From: Nematostella vectensis
Lineage: Eukaryota; Cnidaria; Anthozoa; Actiniaria; Edwardsiidae
Direction of reading: 5' to 3'
Assembly: GCF_932526225.1 (NCBI RefSeq)
Contig: NC_064039.1
Location: 17,912,639 to 17,976,638, forward strand
Length of the DNA stretch: 64,000 nucleotides
Shown: positions 50,077 through 62,130 of the stretch, piece after piece
Layout: each line of letters opens with the position of its first letter
How positions within the stretch are numbered: position 1 is the first letter of the stretch
Translations under genes and position numbers: made by a program
The notes under the pieces: generated by a model
Database searches by the model: none
Seen by the model: only the letters and a program-made list of their open reading frames with translations
Told to the model about the DNA's origin: nothing

Positions 50077-53000
50077 GGACCTTGTTTGAACACTGAAAAA
50101 CTCAAACTCCTCCAATCTTAACGTGCATAGATTCATTCGAAAGCCCTGGAAAAACCATATAGGCGCTCTGCAGTTTGTTTTCCACCAAAGTCAATATTTG
50201 CCAAAATATTTTTGGTAGAATTTGCAATTTGGACCATTTTCAACCCCCAAAAAGTCGTACTTGCAAAATCGTTTCTGGAGATTTCTTTCGCTTATGATAT
50301 AGAGATGCGCATGGACATTAAGCTCATACATGAAAGTATTGTTTGCTGCTTATTTCTGGTTCGTGGGAATTTTTTGAAAATCGAAAGAAATCGTCGGCAC
50401 AGAAAAATTTTTGGGAAGTTTGCAAAAAAAAGTCTAAACTTCAATCTTCGTCCTGAATCTTTCTTAGTTAGTGTCTACTAGCATAGTTGGACCTTCCCCG
50501 TGACTTTGGGCAGGCTACGACTAACTTCAGAAATGCTCATATTCTACCTTGGACCACTTTTGGACCTTGTTTGAGCACTGAAAAACTCAAACTCATCCAA
50601 TCTTAACGTGCATAGGCTAATTCGAAAGCTCTTGAAAAACCATATAGGCGCTAGGCAGTTTGTTTTCCTCCAAAGTCAATATTTGCCAAAATATATTTGG
50701 TAGAATGTGCAATTTGAACCATTTTTAACCCCCAAAAAGTCGTACTTGCAAAATCGTTTCTGGAGATTTCTTTCTCTTATGATATAGAGATGCGCATGGA
50801 CACTAAGCTCTTACATCAAAGTCATGTTTGCTGCTTATTCTTGGCTCGTGGGAATTTTTTGAATATCGAAAGAAATCGTCGGCACAGAAAAATTTTTGGG
50901 AAGTTTGCAAAAAAAAGTCTAAACTTCAATCTTCGTCCTGAATCTTTCTTAGTTAGTGTCTACTAGCATAGTTGGACCTTCCGCGTGACTTTGGGCAGGC
51001 TACGACTAACTTCAGAAATGCTCATATTCTACCTTGGACCACTTTTTGACCTTGTTGGACAACTGAAAAACTCAAACTCATCCAATCTTAACGTGCATAA
51101 GCTCATTCGAAAGCTCTTGAAAAACCATATAGGCGCTAGGCAGTTTGTTGTCCTCCAAAGTCAATATTTGCAAAGTTTTTCTAGGGAGAAGGTGCAATTT
51201 GGCCTTTTTTCCGGCCTTTTTTAACAGCTTTACTTTGAAGCTATGCTTTTGATTTTCTAACTTTATCTTTACTAAATGCTGATACTTTCGTCATGCTGAC
51301 CAAGTTTGAGATCAATCGGACTTAATTCCTAGTCCCCAGGCCCTACTCAAAATGTCTCTGAAGGTAGGGAAAAAGATTAGCGGCTTTTGTCAATTCTTGA
51401 TCGATTCGAAATCTGATTGCAGGGTTAGATAGCCCTTTATGAGTACATAGATCTTACCGAGTTTGAGAATTTTAGCTCAAGTATATAGACCCGAAAAGTT
51501 GTCCCCTACCTTCCGGGACACAGTTTTTTTGGAAAAAATTTCTGCGCATGCGCACTTATGAAAAAACCGAATAGCGCAACACACGCCGGGGAATGTCAGG
51601 GTTCGAATGATACCATTTTCGGCTCATTTGGACAAGTATTAAGAAGTTTTGTTTTTGGAAGTTTTTAGATTTTGGACCTTGTTTGAACACTGAAAAACTC
51701 AAACTCATCCAATCTTAACGTGCATAGGCTGATTCAAAAGCTCTTGAAAAACCATATAGGCGCTAGGCAGTTTGTTGTCCTCCAAAGTCAATATTTGCAA
51801 AGTTTTTCTAGGGAGAATGTGCAATTCGGCCTTTTTTTCCGGCCTTTTTAACAGCTTTACTTTGAAGCTATGCTTTTGATTTTCTAACCTTTACTAAGTG
51901 CTGATACTTTCTTCATGCCGACCAAGTTTGAGATCAATCGGACTTAATTCCTAGTCCCCAGGCCCTACTCAAAATGTCCCGTAAGGTAGGGAAAAAGATT
52001 AGCGGCTTTTGTCAATTCTTGATCGATTCGATATCTGATTGCAGGGTTAGATAGCCCTTTATGAGTACAAAGATATTGCCGAGTTTGAGAATTTTAGCTC
52101 AAGTATATAGACCCGAAAAGTTGTCCCCTACCCTCCGGGACACAGTTTTTTTGGAAAAAATTTCTGCGCATGCGCACTTATGAAAAATCCGATTAGCGCA
52201 ACACACGCCGGGGAATGTCAGGGTTCGAATGATACCATTTTCGGCTCATTTGGACAAGTATTAAGAATTTTGGTTTTTTGAAGTTTTTAGATTTTGGGCC
52301 TTTTTTGGACCTTGTTTGAACACTGAAAAACTCAAACTCCTCCAATCTTAACGTGCATAGATTCATTCGAAAGCCCTGGAAAAACCATATAGGCGCTCTG
52401 CAGTTTGTTTTCCACCAAAGTCAATATTTGCCAAAATATTTTTGGTAGAATTTGCAATTTGGACCATTTTCAACCCCCAAAAAGTCGTACTTGCAAAATC
52501 GTTTCTGGAGATTTCTTTCGCTTATGATATAGAGATGCGCATGGACACTAAGCTCTTACATCAAAGTCATGTTTGCTGCTTATTCTTGGCTCGTGGGAAT
52601 TTTTCTAATATCGAAAGAAATCGTCGGCACAGAAAAATTTTTGAGCAGTTTGCAAAAAAAAAGTCTAAACTTCAATCTTCGTCCTGAATCTTTCTTAGTT
52701 AGTGTCTACTAGCATAGTTGGACCTTCCCCGTGACTTTGAGCAGGCTACGACTAACTTCAGAAATGCTCATATTCTACCTTGGACCACTTTTGGACCTTG
52801 TTTGACAACTGAAAAACTCAAACTCATCCAATCTTAACGTGCATAAGCTCATTCGAAAGCTCTTGAAAAACCATATAGGCGCTAGGCAGTTTGTTGTCCT
52901 CCAAAGTCAATATTTGCAAAGTTTTTCTAGGGAGAAGGTGCAATTTGGCCTTTTTTCCGGCCTTTTTTAACAGCTTTACTTTGAAGCTATGCTTTTGATT

Positions 53001-55781
53001 TTCTAACCTTTACTAAGTGCTGATACTTTCTTCATGCTGACCAAGTTTGAGATCAATCGGACTTAATTCCTAGTCCCCAGGCCCTACTCAAAATGTCTCT
53101 GAAGGTAGGGAAAAAGATTACCGGCTTTTGTCAAATCTTGATCGATTCGAAATCTGATTGCAGGGCTAGATAGCCCTTTATGAGTACATAGATCTTACCG
53201 AGTTTGAGAATTTTAGCTCAAGTATATAGACCCGAAAAGTTGTCCCCTACCTTCCGGGACACAGTTTTTTGGGAAAAAATTTCTGCGCATGCGCACTTAT
53301 GAAAAAACCGAATAGCGCAACACACGCCGGGGAATGTCGGGGTTCGAATGATACCATTTTCGGCTCATTTAGACAAGTATTAAGAAGTTTGGTTTTTTGA
53401 AGTTTTTAGATTTTGGACCTTGTTTGAACACTGAAAAACTCAAACTCATCCAATCTTAACGTGCAAAGGCCCATTCGAAAGCTCTTGAAAAACCATATAG
53501 GCGCTAGGCAGTTTGTTGTCCTCCAAAGTCAATATTTGCAAAGTTTTTCTAGAGAGAAGGTGCAATTTGGCCTTTTTTCCGGCCTTTTTTAACAGCTTTA
53601 CTTTGAAGCTATGCTTTTGATTTTCTAACCTTTACTAAGTGCTGATACTGTCTTCATGCTGTCCAAGTTTGAGATCAATCGGACTTAATTCCTAGTCCCC
53701 AGGCCCTACTCAAAATGTCCCGGAAGGTAGGGAAAAAGATTAGCGGCTTTTGTCAATTCTTGATCGATTCGAAATCTGATTGCAGGGTTAGATAGCCCTT
53801 TATGAGTACAAAGATATTGCCGAGTTTGAGAATTTTAGCTCAAGTATATAGACCCGAAAAGTTGTCCCCTACCCTCCGGGACACAGTTTTTTTAGAAAAA
53901 AATTCTGCGCATGCGCACTTATGAAAAAACCGAATAGCGCAACACACGCCGGGGAATGTCAGGGTTCGAATGATACCATTTTCGGCTCATTTGGACAAGT
54001 ATTAAGAATTTTGGTTTTTTGAAGTTTTTAGATTTTGGACCTTTTTAGGACCTTATTTGAACACTGAAAAACTCAAACTCCTCCAATCTTAACGTGCATA
54101 GATTCATTCGAAAGCTCTGGAAAAACCATATAGGCGCTCTGCAGTTTGTTTTCCTCCAAAGTCAATATTTGCCAAAATATATTTGGTAGAATGTGCAATT
54201 TAAACCATTTTTAACCCCCAAAAAGTCGTACTTGCAAAATCGTTTCTGGAGATTTCTTTCTCTTATGATATAGAGATGCGCATGGACACTAAGCTCTTAC
54301 ATCAAAGTCATGTTTGCTGCTTATTCTTGGCTCGTGGGAATTTTTTGAATATCGAAAGAAATCGTCGGCACAGAAAAATTTTTGGGAAGTTTGCAAAAAA
54401 AAGTCTAAACTTCAATCTTCGTCCTGAATCTTTCTTAGTTAGTGTCTACTAACATAGTTGGACCTTCCGCGTGACTTTGGGCAGGCTACGACTAACTTCA
54501 GAAATGCTCATATTCTACCTTGGACCACTTTTGGACCTTGTTGGACAACTGAAAAACTCAAACTCATCCAATCTTAACGTGCATAAGCTCATTCGAAAGC
54601 TCTTGAAAAACCATATAGGCGCTAGGCAGTTTGTTGTCCTCCAAAGTCAATATTTGCAAAGTTTTTCTAGGGAGAAGGTGCAATTTGGCCTTTTTTCCGG
54701 CCTTTTTTAACAGCTTTACTTTGAAGCTATGCTTTTGATTTTCTAACTTTATCTTTACTAAATGCTGATACTTTCGTCATGCTGACCAAGTTTGAGATCA
54801 ATCGGACTTAATTCCTTGTCCCCAGGCCCTACTCAAAATGTCTCTGAAGGTAGGGAAAAAGGTTAGAGGCTTTTGTCAATTCTTGATCGATTCGAAATCT
54901 GATTGCAGGGTTAGATAGCCCTTTATGAGTACATAGATCTTACCGAGTTTGAGAATTTTAGCTCAAGTATATAGACCCGAAAAGTTGTCCCCTACCTTCC
55001 GGGACACAGTTTTTTTGGAAAAAATTTCTGCGCATGCGCACTTATGAAAAAAACGAATAGCGCAACACACGCCGGGGAATGTCAGGGTTCGAATGATACC
55101 ATTTTCGGCTCATTTGGACAAGTATTAAGAAGTTTTGTTTTTGGAAGTTTTTAGATTTTGGACCTTGTTTGAGCACTGAAAAACTCAAACTCATCCAATC
55201 TTAACGTGCATAGGCTCATTCGAAAGCTCTTGAAAAACCATATAGGCGCTAGGCAGTTTGTTGTCCTCCAAAGTCAATATTTGCAAAGTTTTTCTAGGGA
55301 GAAGGTGCAATTTGGCCATTTTTCCGGCCTTTTTTTAACAGCTTTAATTTGAAGCTATGCTTTTGATTTTGTAACCTTTACTAATTGCTGATACTTTCTT
55401 CATGCTGACCAAGTTTGAGATCAATCGGACTTAATGCCTAGTCCCCAGGCCCTACTCAAAATGTCCCGGAAGGTAGGGAAAAAGATAAGCGGCTTTTGTC
55501 AATTCTTGATCGATTCGAAATCTGATTGCAGGGTTAGATAGCCCTTTATGAGTACATAGATCTTACCGAGTTTGAGAATTTTAGCTCAAGTATATAGACC
55601 CGAAAAGTTGTCCCCTACCCTCCGGGACAAAGTTTCTTGGAAATAATTTCTGCGCATGCGTACTTATGAAAAAACCGAATAGCGCAACACACGCCGGGGA
55701 ATGTCAGGGTTCCAATGATACCATTTTCGGCTCATTTGGACAAGTATTAAGAATTTTGGTTTTTTGAAGTTTTTAGATTTT
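50077..55781 (+). repeat. Decamer with fused last hinge (5,705 bp)
   Basis: Monomer starts are S 50077, S 50562, L 51047, L 51674, S 52307, L 52793, L 53415, S 54048, L 54533 and L 55160. The last L is class L-delta but ends in the short hinge instead of the long GGGCCTTTTTTGG form, so the unit is 11 bp short of a full decamer. It joins an orphan L at 55782. Confidence 0.95.
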
Positions 55782-55783
55782 GG
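55766..55783 (+). other. Crossover junction between L-delta and L-gamma monomers
   Basis: The left flank (CCAATGATACC, GAATTTTGGTTTTTT) is L-delta. The right flank (ACCTTGTTTGAACACTG, then GGCTGATTCG) is the start of L-gamma. The parents share GAAGTTTTTAGATTTTGG, which contains the switch. Confidence 0.88.
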
Positions 55784-56414
55784 ACCTTGTTTGAACACTG
55801 AAAAACTCAAACTCATCCAATCTTAACGTGCATAGGCTGATTCGAAAGCTCTTGAAAAACCATATAGGCGCTAGGCAGTTTGTTGTCCTCCAAAGTCAAT
55901 ATTTGCAAAGTTTTTCTAGGGAGAATGTGCAATTTGGTCTTTTTTTCCGGCCTTTTTAACAGCTTTACTTTGAAGCTATGCTTTTGATTTTCTAACCTTT
56001 ACTAAGTGCTGATACTTTCTTCATGCCGACCAAGTTTGAGATCAATCGGACTTAATTCCTAGTCCCCAGGCCCTACTCAAATTGTCCCGGAAGGTAGGGA
56101 AAAAGATTAGCGGCTTTTGTCAATTCTTGATCGATTCGATATCTGATTGCAGGGTTAGATAGCCCTTTATGAGTACAAAGATATTGCCGAGTTTGAGAAT
56201 TTTAGCTCAAGTATATAGACCCGAAAAGTTGTCCCCTACCCTCCGGGACACAGTTTTTTTGGAAAAAATTTCTGCGCATGCGCACTTATGAAAAATCCGA
56301 TTAGCGCAACACACGCCGGGGAATGTCAGGGTTCGAATGATACCATTTTCGGCTCATTTGGACAAGTATTAAGAATTTTGGTTTTTTGAAGTTTTTAGAT
56401 TTTGGGCCTTTTTT
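55782..56414 (+). repeat. Orphan L-gamma monomer (633 bp)
   Basis: This L normally closes an SSLL tetramer, but here it follows L-delta directly, so the first three monomers of its tetramer are missing. It carries the usual L-gamma marks (GGCTGATTCG, CATGCCGACC, GATATCTG). Confidence 0.93.
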
Positions 56415-59400
56415 GGACCTTGTTTGAACACTGAAAAACTCAAACTCCTCCAATCTTAACGTGCATAGATTCATTCGAAAGCCCTGGAAAAACCATATAG
56501 GCGCTCTGCAGTTTGTTTTCCACCAAAGTCAATATTTGCCAAAATATTTTTGGTAGAATTTGCAATTTGGACCATTTTCAACCCCCAAAAAGTCGTACTT
56601 GCAAAATCGTTTCTGGAGATTTCTTTCGCTTATGATATAGAGATGCGCATGGACATTAAGCTCATACATGAAAGTATTGTTTGCTGCTTATTTCTGGTTC
56701 GTGGGAATTTTTTGAAAATCGAAAGAAATCGTCGGCACAGAAAAATTTTTGGGAAGTTTGCAAAAAAAAGTCTAAACTTCAATCTTCGTCCTGAATCTTT
56801 CTTAGTTAGTGTCTACTAGCATAGTTGGACCTTCCCCGTGACTTTGGGCAGGCTACGACTAACTTCAGAAATGCTCATATTCTACCTTGGACCACTTTTG
56901 GACCTTGTTTGAGCACTGAAAAACTCAAACTCATCCAATCTTAACGTGCATAGGCTAATTCGAAAGCTCTTGAAAAACCATATAGGCGCTAGGCAGTTTG
57001 TTTTCCTCCAAAGTCAATATTTGCCAAAATATATTTGGTAGAATGTGCAATTTGAACCATTTTTAACCCCCAAAAAGTCGTACTTGCAAAATCGTTTCTG
57101 GAGATTTCTTTCTCTTATGATATAGAGATGCGCATGGACACTAAGCTCTTACATCAAAGTCATGTTTGCTGCTTATTCTTGGCTCGTGGGAATTTTTTGA
57201 ATATCGAAAGAAATCGTCGGCACAGAAAAATTTTTGGGAAGTTTGCAAAAAAAAGTCTAAACTTCAATCTTCGTCCTGAATCTTTCTTAGTTAGTGTCTA
57301 CTAGCATAGTTGGACCTTCCGCGTGACTTTGGGCAGGCTACGACTAACTTCAGAAATGCTCATATTCTACCTTGGACCACTTTTGGACCTTGTTGGACAA
57401 CTGAAAAACTCAAACTCATCCAATCTTAACGTGCATAAGCTCATTCGAAAGCTCTTGAAAAACCATATAGGCGCTAGGCAGTTTGTTGTCCTCCAAAGTC
57501 AATATTTGCAAAGTTTTTCTAGGGAGAAGGTGCAATTTGGCCTTTTTTCCGGCCTTTTTTAACAGCTTTACTTTGAAGCTATGCTTTTGATTTTCTAACT
57601 TTATCTTTACTAAATGCTGATACTTTCGTCATGCTGACCAAGTTTGAGATCAATCGGACTTAATTCCTAGTCCCCAGGCCCTACTCAAAATGTCTCTGAA
57701 GGTAGGGAAAAAGATTAGCGGCTTTTGTCAATTCTTGATCGATTCGAAATCTGATTGCAGGGTTAGATAGCCCTTTATGAGTACATAGATCTTACCGAGT
57801 TTGAGAATTTTAGCTCAAGTATATAGACCCGAAAAGTTGTCCCCTACCTTCCGGGACACAGTTTTTTTGGAAAAAATTTCTGCGCATGCGCACTTATGAA
57901 AAAACCGAATAGCGCAACACACGCCGGGGAATGTCAGGGTTCGAATGATACCATTTTCGGCTCATTTGGACAAGTATTAAGAAGTTTTGTTTTTGGAAGT
58001 TTTTAGATTTTGGACCTTGTTTGAACACTGAAAAACTCAAACTCATCCAATCTTAACGTGCATAGGCTGATTCAAAAGCTCTTGAAAAACCATATAGGCG
58101 CTAGGCAGTTTGTTGTCCTCCAAAGTCAATATTTGCAAAGTTTTTCTAGGGAGAATGTGCAATTTGGCCTTTTTTTCCGGCCTTTTTAACAGCTTTACTT
58201 TGAAGCTATGCTTTTGATTTTCTAACCTTTACTAAGTGCTGATACTTTCTTCATGCCGACCAAGTTTGAGATCAATCGGACTTAATTCCTAGTCCCCAGG
58301 CCCTACTCAAAATGTCCCGGAAGGTAGGGAAAAAGATTAGCGGCTTTTGTCAATTCTTGATCGATTCGATATCTGATTGCAGGGTTAGATAGCCCTTTAT
58401 GAGTACAAAGATATTGCCGAGTTTGAGAATTTTAGCTCAAGTATATAGACCCGAAAAGTTGTCCCCTACCCTCCGGGACACAGTTTTTTTGGAAAAAATT
58501 TCTGCGCATGCGCACTTATGAAAAATCTGATTAGCGCAACACACGCCGGGGAATGTCAGGGTTCGAATGATACCATTTTCGGCTCATTTGGACAAGTATT
58601 AAGAATTTTGGTTTTTTGAAGTTTTTAGATTTTGGGCCTTTTTTGGACCTTGTTTGAACACTGAAAAACTCAAACTCCTCCAATCTTAACGTGCATAGAT
58701 TCATTCGAAAGCCCTGGAAAAACCATATAGGCGCTCTGCAGTTTGTTTTCCACCAAAGTCAATATTTGCCAAAATATTTTTGGTAGAATTTGCAATTTGG
58801 ACCATTTTCAACCCCCAAAAAGTCGTACTTGCAAAATCGTTTCTGGAGATTTCTTTCGCTTATGATATAGAGATGCGCATGGAGACTAAGCTCTTACATC
58901 AAAGTCATGTTTGCTGCTTATTCTTGGCTCGTGGGAATTTTTCTAATATCGAAAGAAATCGTCGGCACAGAAAAATTTTTGAGCAGTTTGCAAAAAAAAA
59001 GTCTAAACTTCAATCTTCGTCCTGAATCTTTCTTAGTTAGTGTCTACTAGCATAGTTGGACCTTCCCCGTGACTTTGAGCAGGCTACGACTAACTTCAGA
59101 AATGCTCATATTCTACCTTGGACCACTTTTGGACCTTGTTTGACAACTGAAAAACTCAAACTCATCCAATCTTGACGTGCATAAGCTCATTCGAAAGCTC
59201 TTGAAAAACCATATGGGCGCTAGGCAGTTTGTTGTCCTCCAAAGTCAATATTTGCAAAGTTTTTCTAGGGAGAAGGTGCAATTTGGCCTTTTTTCCGGCC
59301 TTTTTTAACAGCTTTACTTTGAAGCTATGCTTTTGATTTTCTAACCTTTACTAAGTGCTGATACTTTCTTCATGCTGACTAAGTTTGAGATCAATCGGAC

Positions 59401-62130
59401 TTAATTCCTAGTCCCCAGGCCCTACTCAAAATGTCTCTGAAGGTAGGGGAAAAGATTACCGGCTTTTGTCAAATCTTGATCGATTCGAAATCTGATTGCA
59501 GGGCTAGATAGCCCTTTATGAGTACATAGATCTTACCGAGTTTGAGAATTTTAGCTCAAGTATATAGACCCGAAAAGTTGTCCCCTACCTTCCGGGACAC
59601 AGTTTTTTGGGAAAAAATTTCTGCGCATGCGCACTTATAAAAAAACCGAATAGCGCAACACACGCCGGGGAATGTCGGGGTTCGAATGATACCATTTTCG
59701 GCTCATTTGGACAAGTATTAAGAAGTTTGGTTTTTTGAAGTTTTTAGATTTTGGACCTTGTTTGAACACTGAAAAACTCAAACTCATCCAATCTTAACGT
59801 GCAAAGGCCCATTCGAAAGCTCTTGAAAAACCATATAGGCGCTAGGCAGTTTGTTGTCCTCCAAAGTCAATATTTGCAAAGTTTTTCTAGAGAGAAGGTG
59901 CAATTTGGCCTTTTTTCCGGCCTTTTTTAACAGCTTTACTTTGAAGCTATGCTTTTGATTTTCTAACCTTTACTAAGTGCTGATACTGTCTTCATGCTGT
60001 CCAAGTTTGAGATCAATCGGACTTAATTCCTAGTCCCCAGGCCCTACTCAAAATGTCCCGGAAGGTAGGGAAAAAGATTAGCGGCTTTTGTCAATTCTTG
60101 ATCGATTCGAAATCTGATTGCAGGGTTAGATAGCCCTTTATGAGTACAAAGATATTGCCGAGTTTGAGAATTTTAGCTCAAGTATATAGACCCGAAAAGT
60201 TGTCCCCTACCCTCCGGGACACAGTTTTTTTAGAAAAAATTTCTGCGCATGCGCACTTATGAAAAAACCGAATAGCGCAACACACGCCGGGGAATGTCAG
60301 GGTTCGAATGATACCATTTTCGGCTCATTTGGACAAGTATTAAGAATTTTGGTTTTTTGAAGTTTTTAGATTTTGGACCTTTTTAGGACCTTATTTGAAC
60401 ACTGAAAAACTCAAACTCCTCCAATCTTAACGTGCATAGATTCATTCGAAAGCTCTGGAAAAACCATATAGGCGCTCTGCAGTTTGTTTTCCTCCAAAGT
60501 CAATATTTGCCAAAATATATTTGGTAGAATGTGCAATTTAAACCATTTTTAACCCCCAAAAAGTCGTACTTGCAAAATCGTTTCTGGAGATTTCTTTCTC
60601 TTATGATATAGAGATGCGCATGGACACTAAGCTCTTACATCAAAGTCATGTTTGCTGCTTATTCTTGGCTCGTGGGAATTTTTTGAATATCGAAAGAAAT
60701 CGTCGGCACAGAAAAATTTTTGGGAAGTTTGCAAAAAAAAGTCTAAACTTCAATCTTCGTCCTGAATCTTTCTTAGTTAGTGTCTACTAGCATAGTTGGA
60801 CCTTCCGCGTGACTTTGGGCAGGCTACGACTAACTTCAGAAATGCTCATATTCTACTTTGGACCACTTTTGGACCTTGTTGGACAACTGAAAAACTCAAA
60901 CTCATCCAATCTTAACGTGCATAAGCTCATTCGAAAGCTCTTGAAAAACCATATAGGCGCTAGGCAGTTTGTTGTCCTCCAAAGTCAATATTTGCAAAGT
61001 TTTTCTAGGGAGAAGGTGCAATTTGGCCTTTTTTCCGGCCTTTTTTAACAGCTTTACTTTGAAGCTATGCTTTTGATTTTCTAACTTTATCTTTACTAAA
61101 TGCTGATACTTTCGTCATGCTGACCAAGTTTGAGATCAATCGGACTTAATTCCTTGTCCCCAGGCCCTACTCAAAATGTCTCTGAAGGTAGGGAAAAAGG
61201 TTAGAGGCTTTTGTCAATTCTTGATCGATTCGAAATCTGATTGCAGGGTTAGATAGCCCTTTATGAGTACATAGATCTTACCGAGTTTGAGAATTTTAGC
61301 TCAAGTATATAGACCCGAAAAGTTGTCCCCTACCTTCCGGGACACAGTTTTTTTGGAAAAAATTTCTGCGCATGCGCACTTATGAAAAAAACGAATAGCG
61401 CAACACACGCCGGGGAATGTCAGGGTTCGAATGATACCATTTTCGGCTCATTTGGACAAGTATTAAGAAGTTTTGTTTTTGGAAGTTTTTAGATTTTGGA
61501 CCTTGTTTGAGCACTGAAAAACTCAAACTCATCCAATCTTAACGTGCATAGGCTCATTCGAAAGCTCTTGAAAAACCATATAGGCGCTAGGCAGTTTGTT
61601 GTCCTCCAAAGTCAATATTTGCAAAGTTTTTCTAGGGAGAAGGTGCAATTTGGCCATTTTTCCGGCCTTTTTTTAACAGCTTTAATTTAAAGCTATGCTT
61701 TTGATTTTGTAACCTTTACTAATTGCTGATACTTTCTTCATGCTGACCAAGTTTGAGATCAATCGGACTTAATGCCTAGTCCCCAGGCCCTACTCAAAAT
61801 GTCCCGGAAGGTAGGGAAAAAGATAAGCGGCTTTTGTCAATTCTTGATCGATTCGAAATCTGATTGCAGGGTTAGATAGCCCTTTATGAGTACATAGATC
61901 TTACCGAGTTTGAGAATTTTAGCTCAAGTATATAGACCCGAAAAGTTGTCCCCTACCATCCGGGACAAAGTTTCTTGGAAATAATTTCTGCGCATGCGTA
62001 CTTATGAAAAAACCGAATAGCGCAACACACGCCGGGGAATGTCAGGGTTCCAATGATACCATTTTCGGCTCATTTGGACAAGTATTAAGAATTTTGGTTT
62101 TTTGAAGTTTTTAGATTTTGGGCCTTTTTT
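56415..62130 (+). repeat. Complete decamer, SSLL-SLL-SLL (5,716 bp)
   Basis: Monomer starts are S 56415, S 56900, L 57385, L 58012, S 58645, L 59131, L 59753, S 60386, L 60871 and L 61498. It matches 30065-35781 at an offset of 26,350 bp. Confidence 0.96.
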
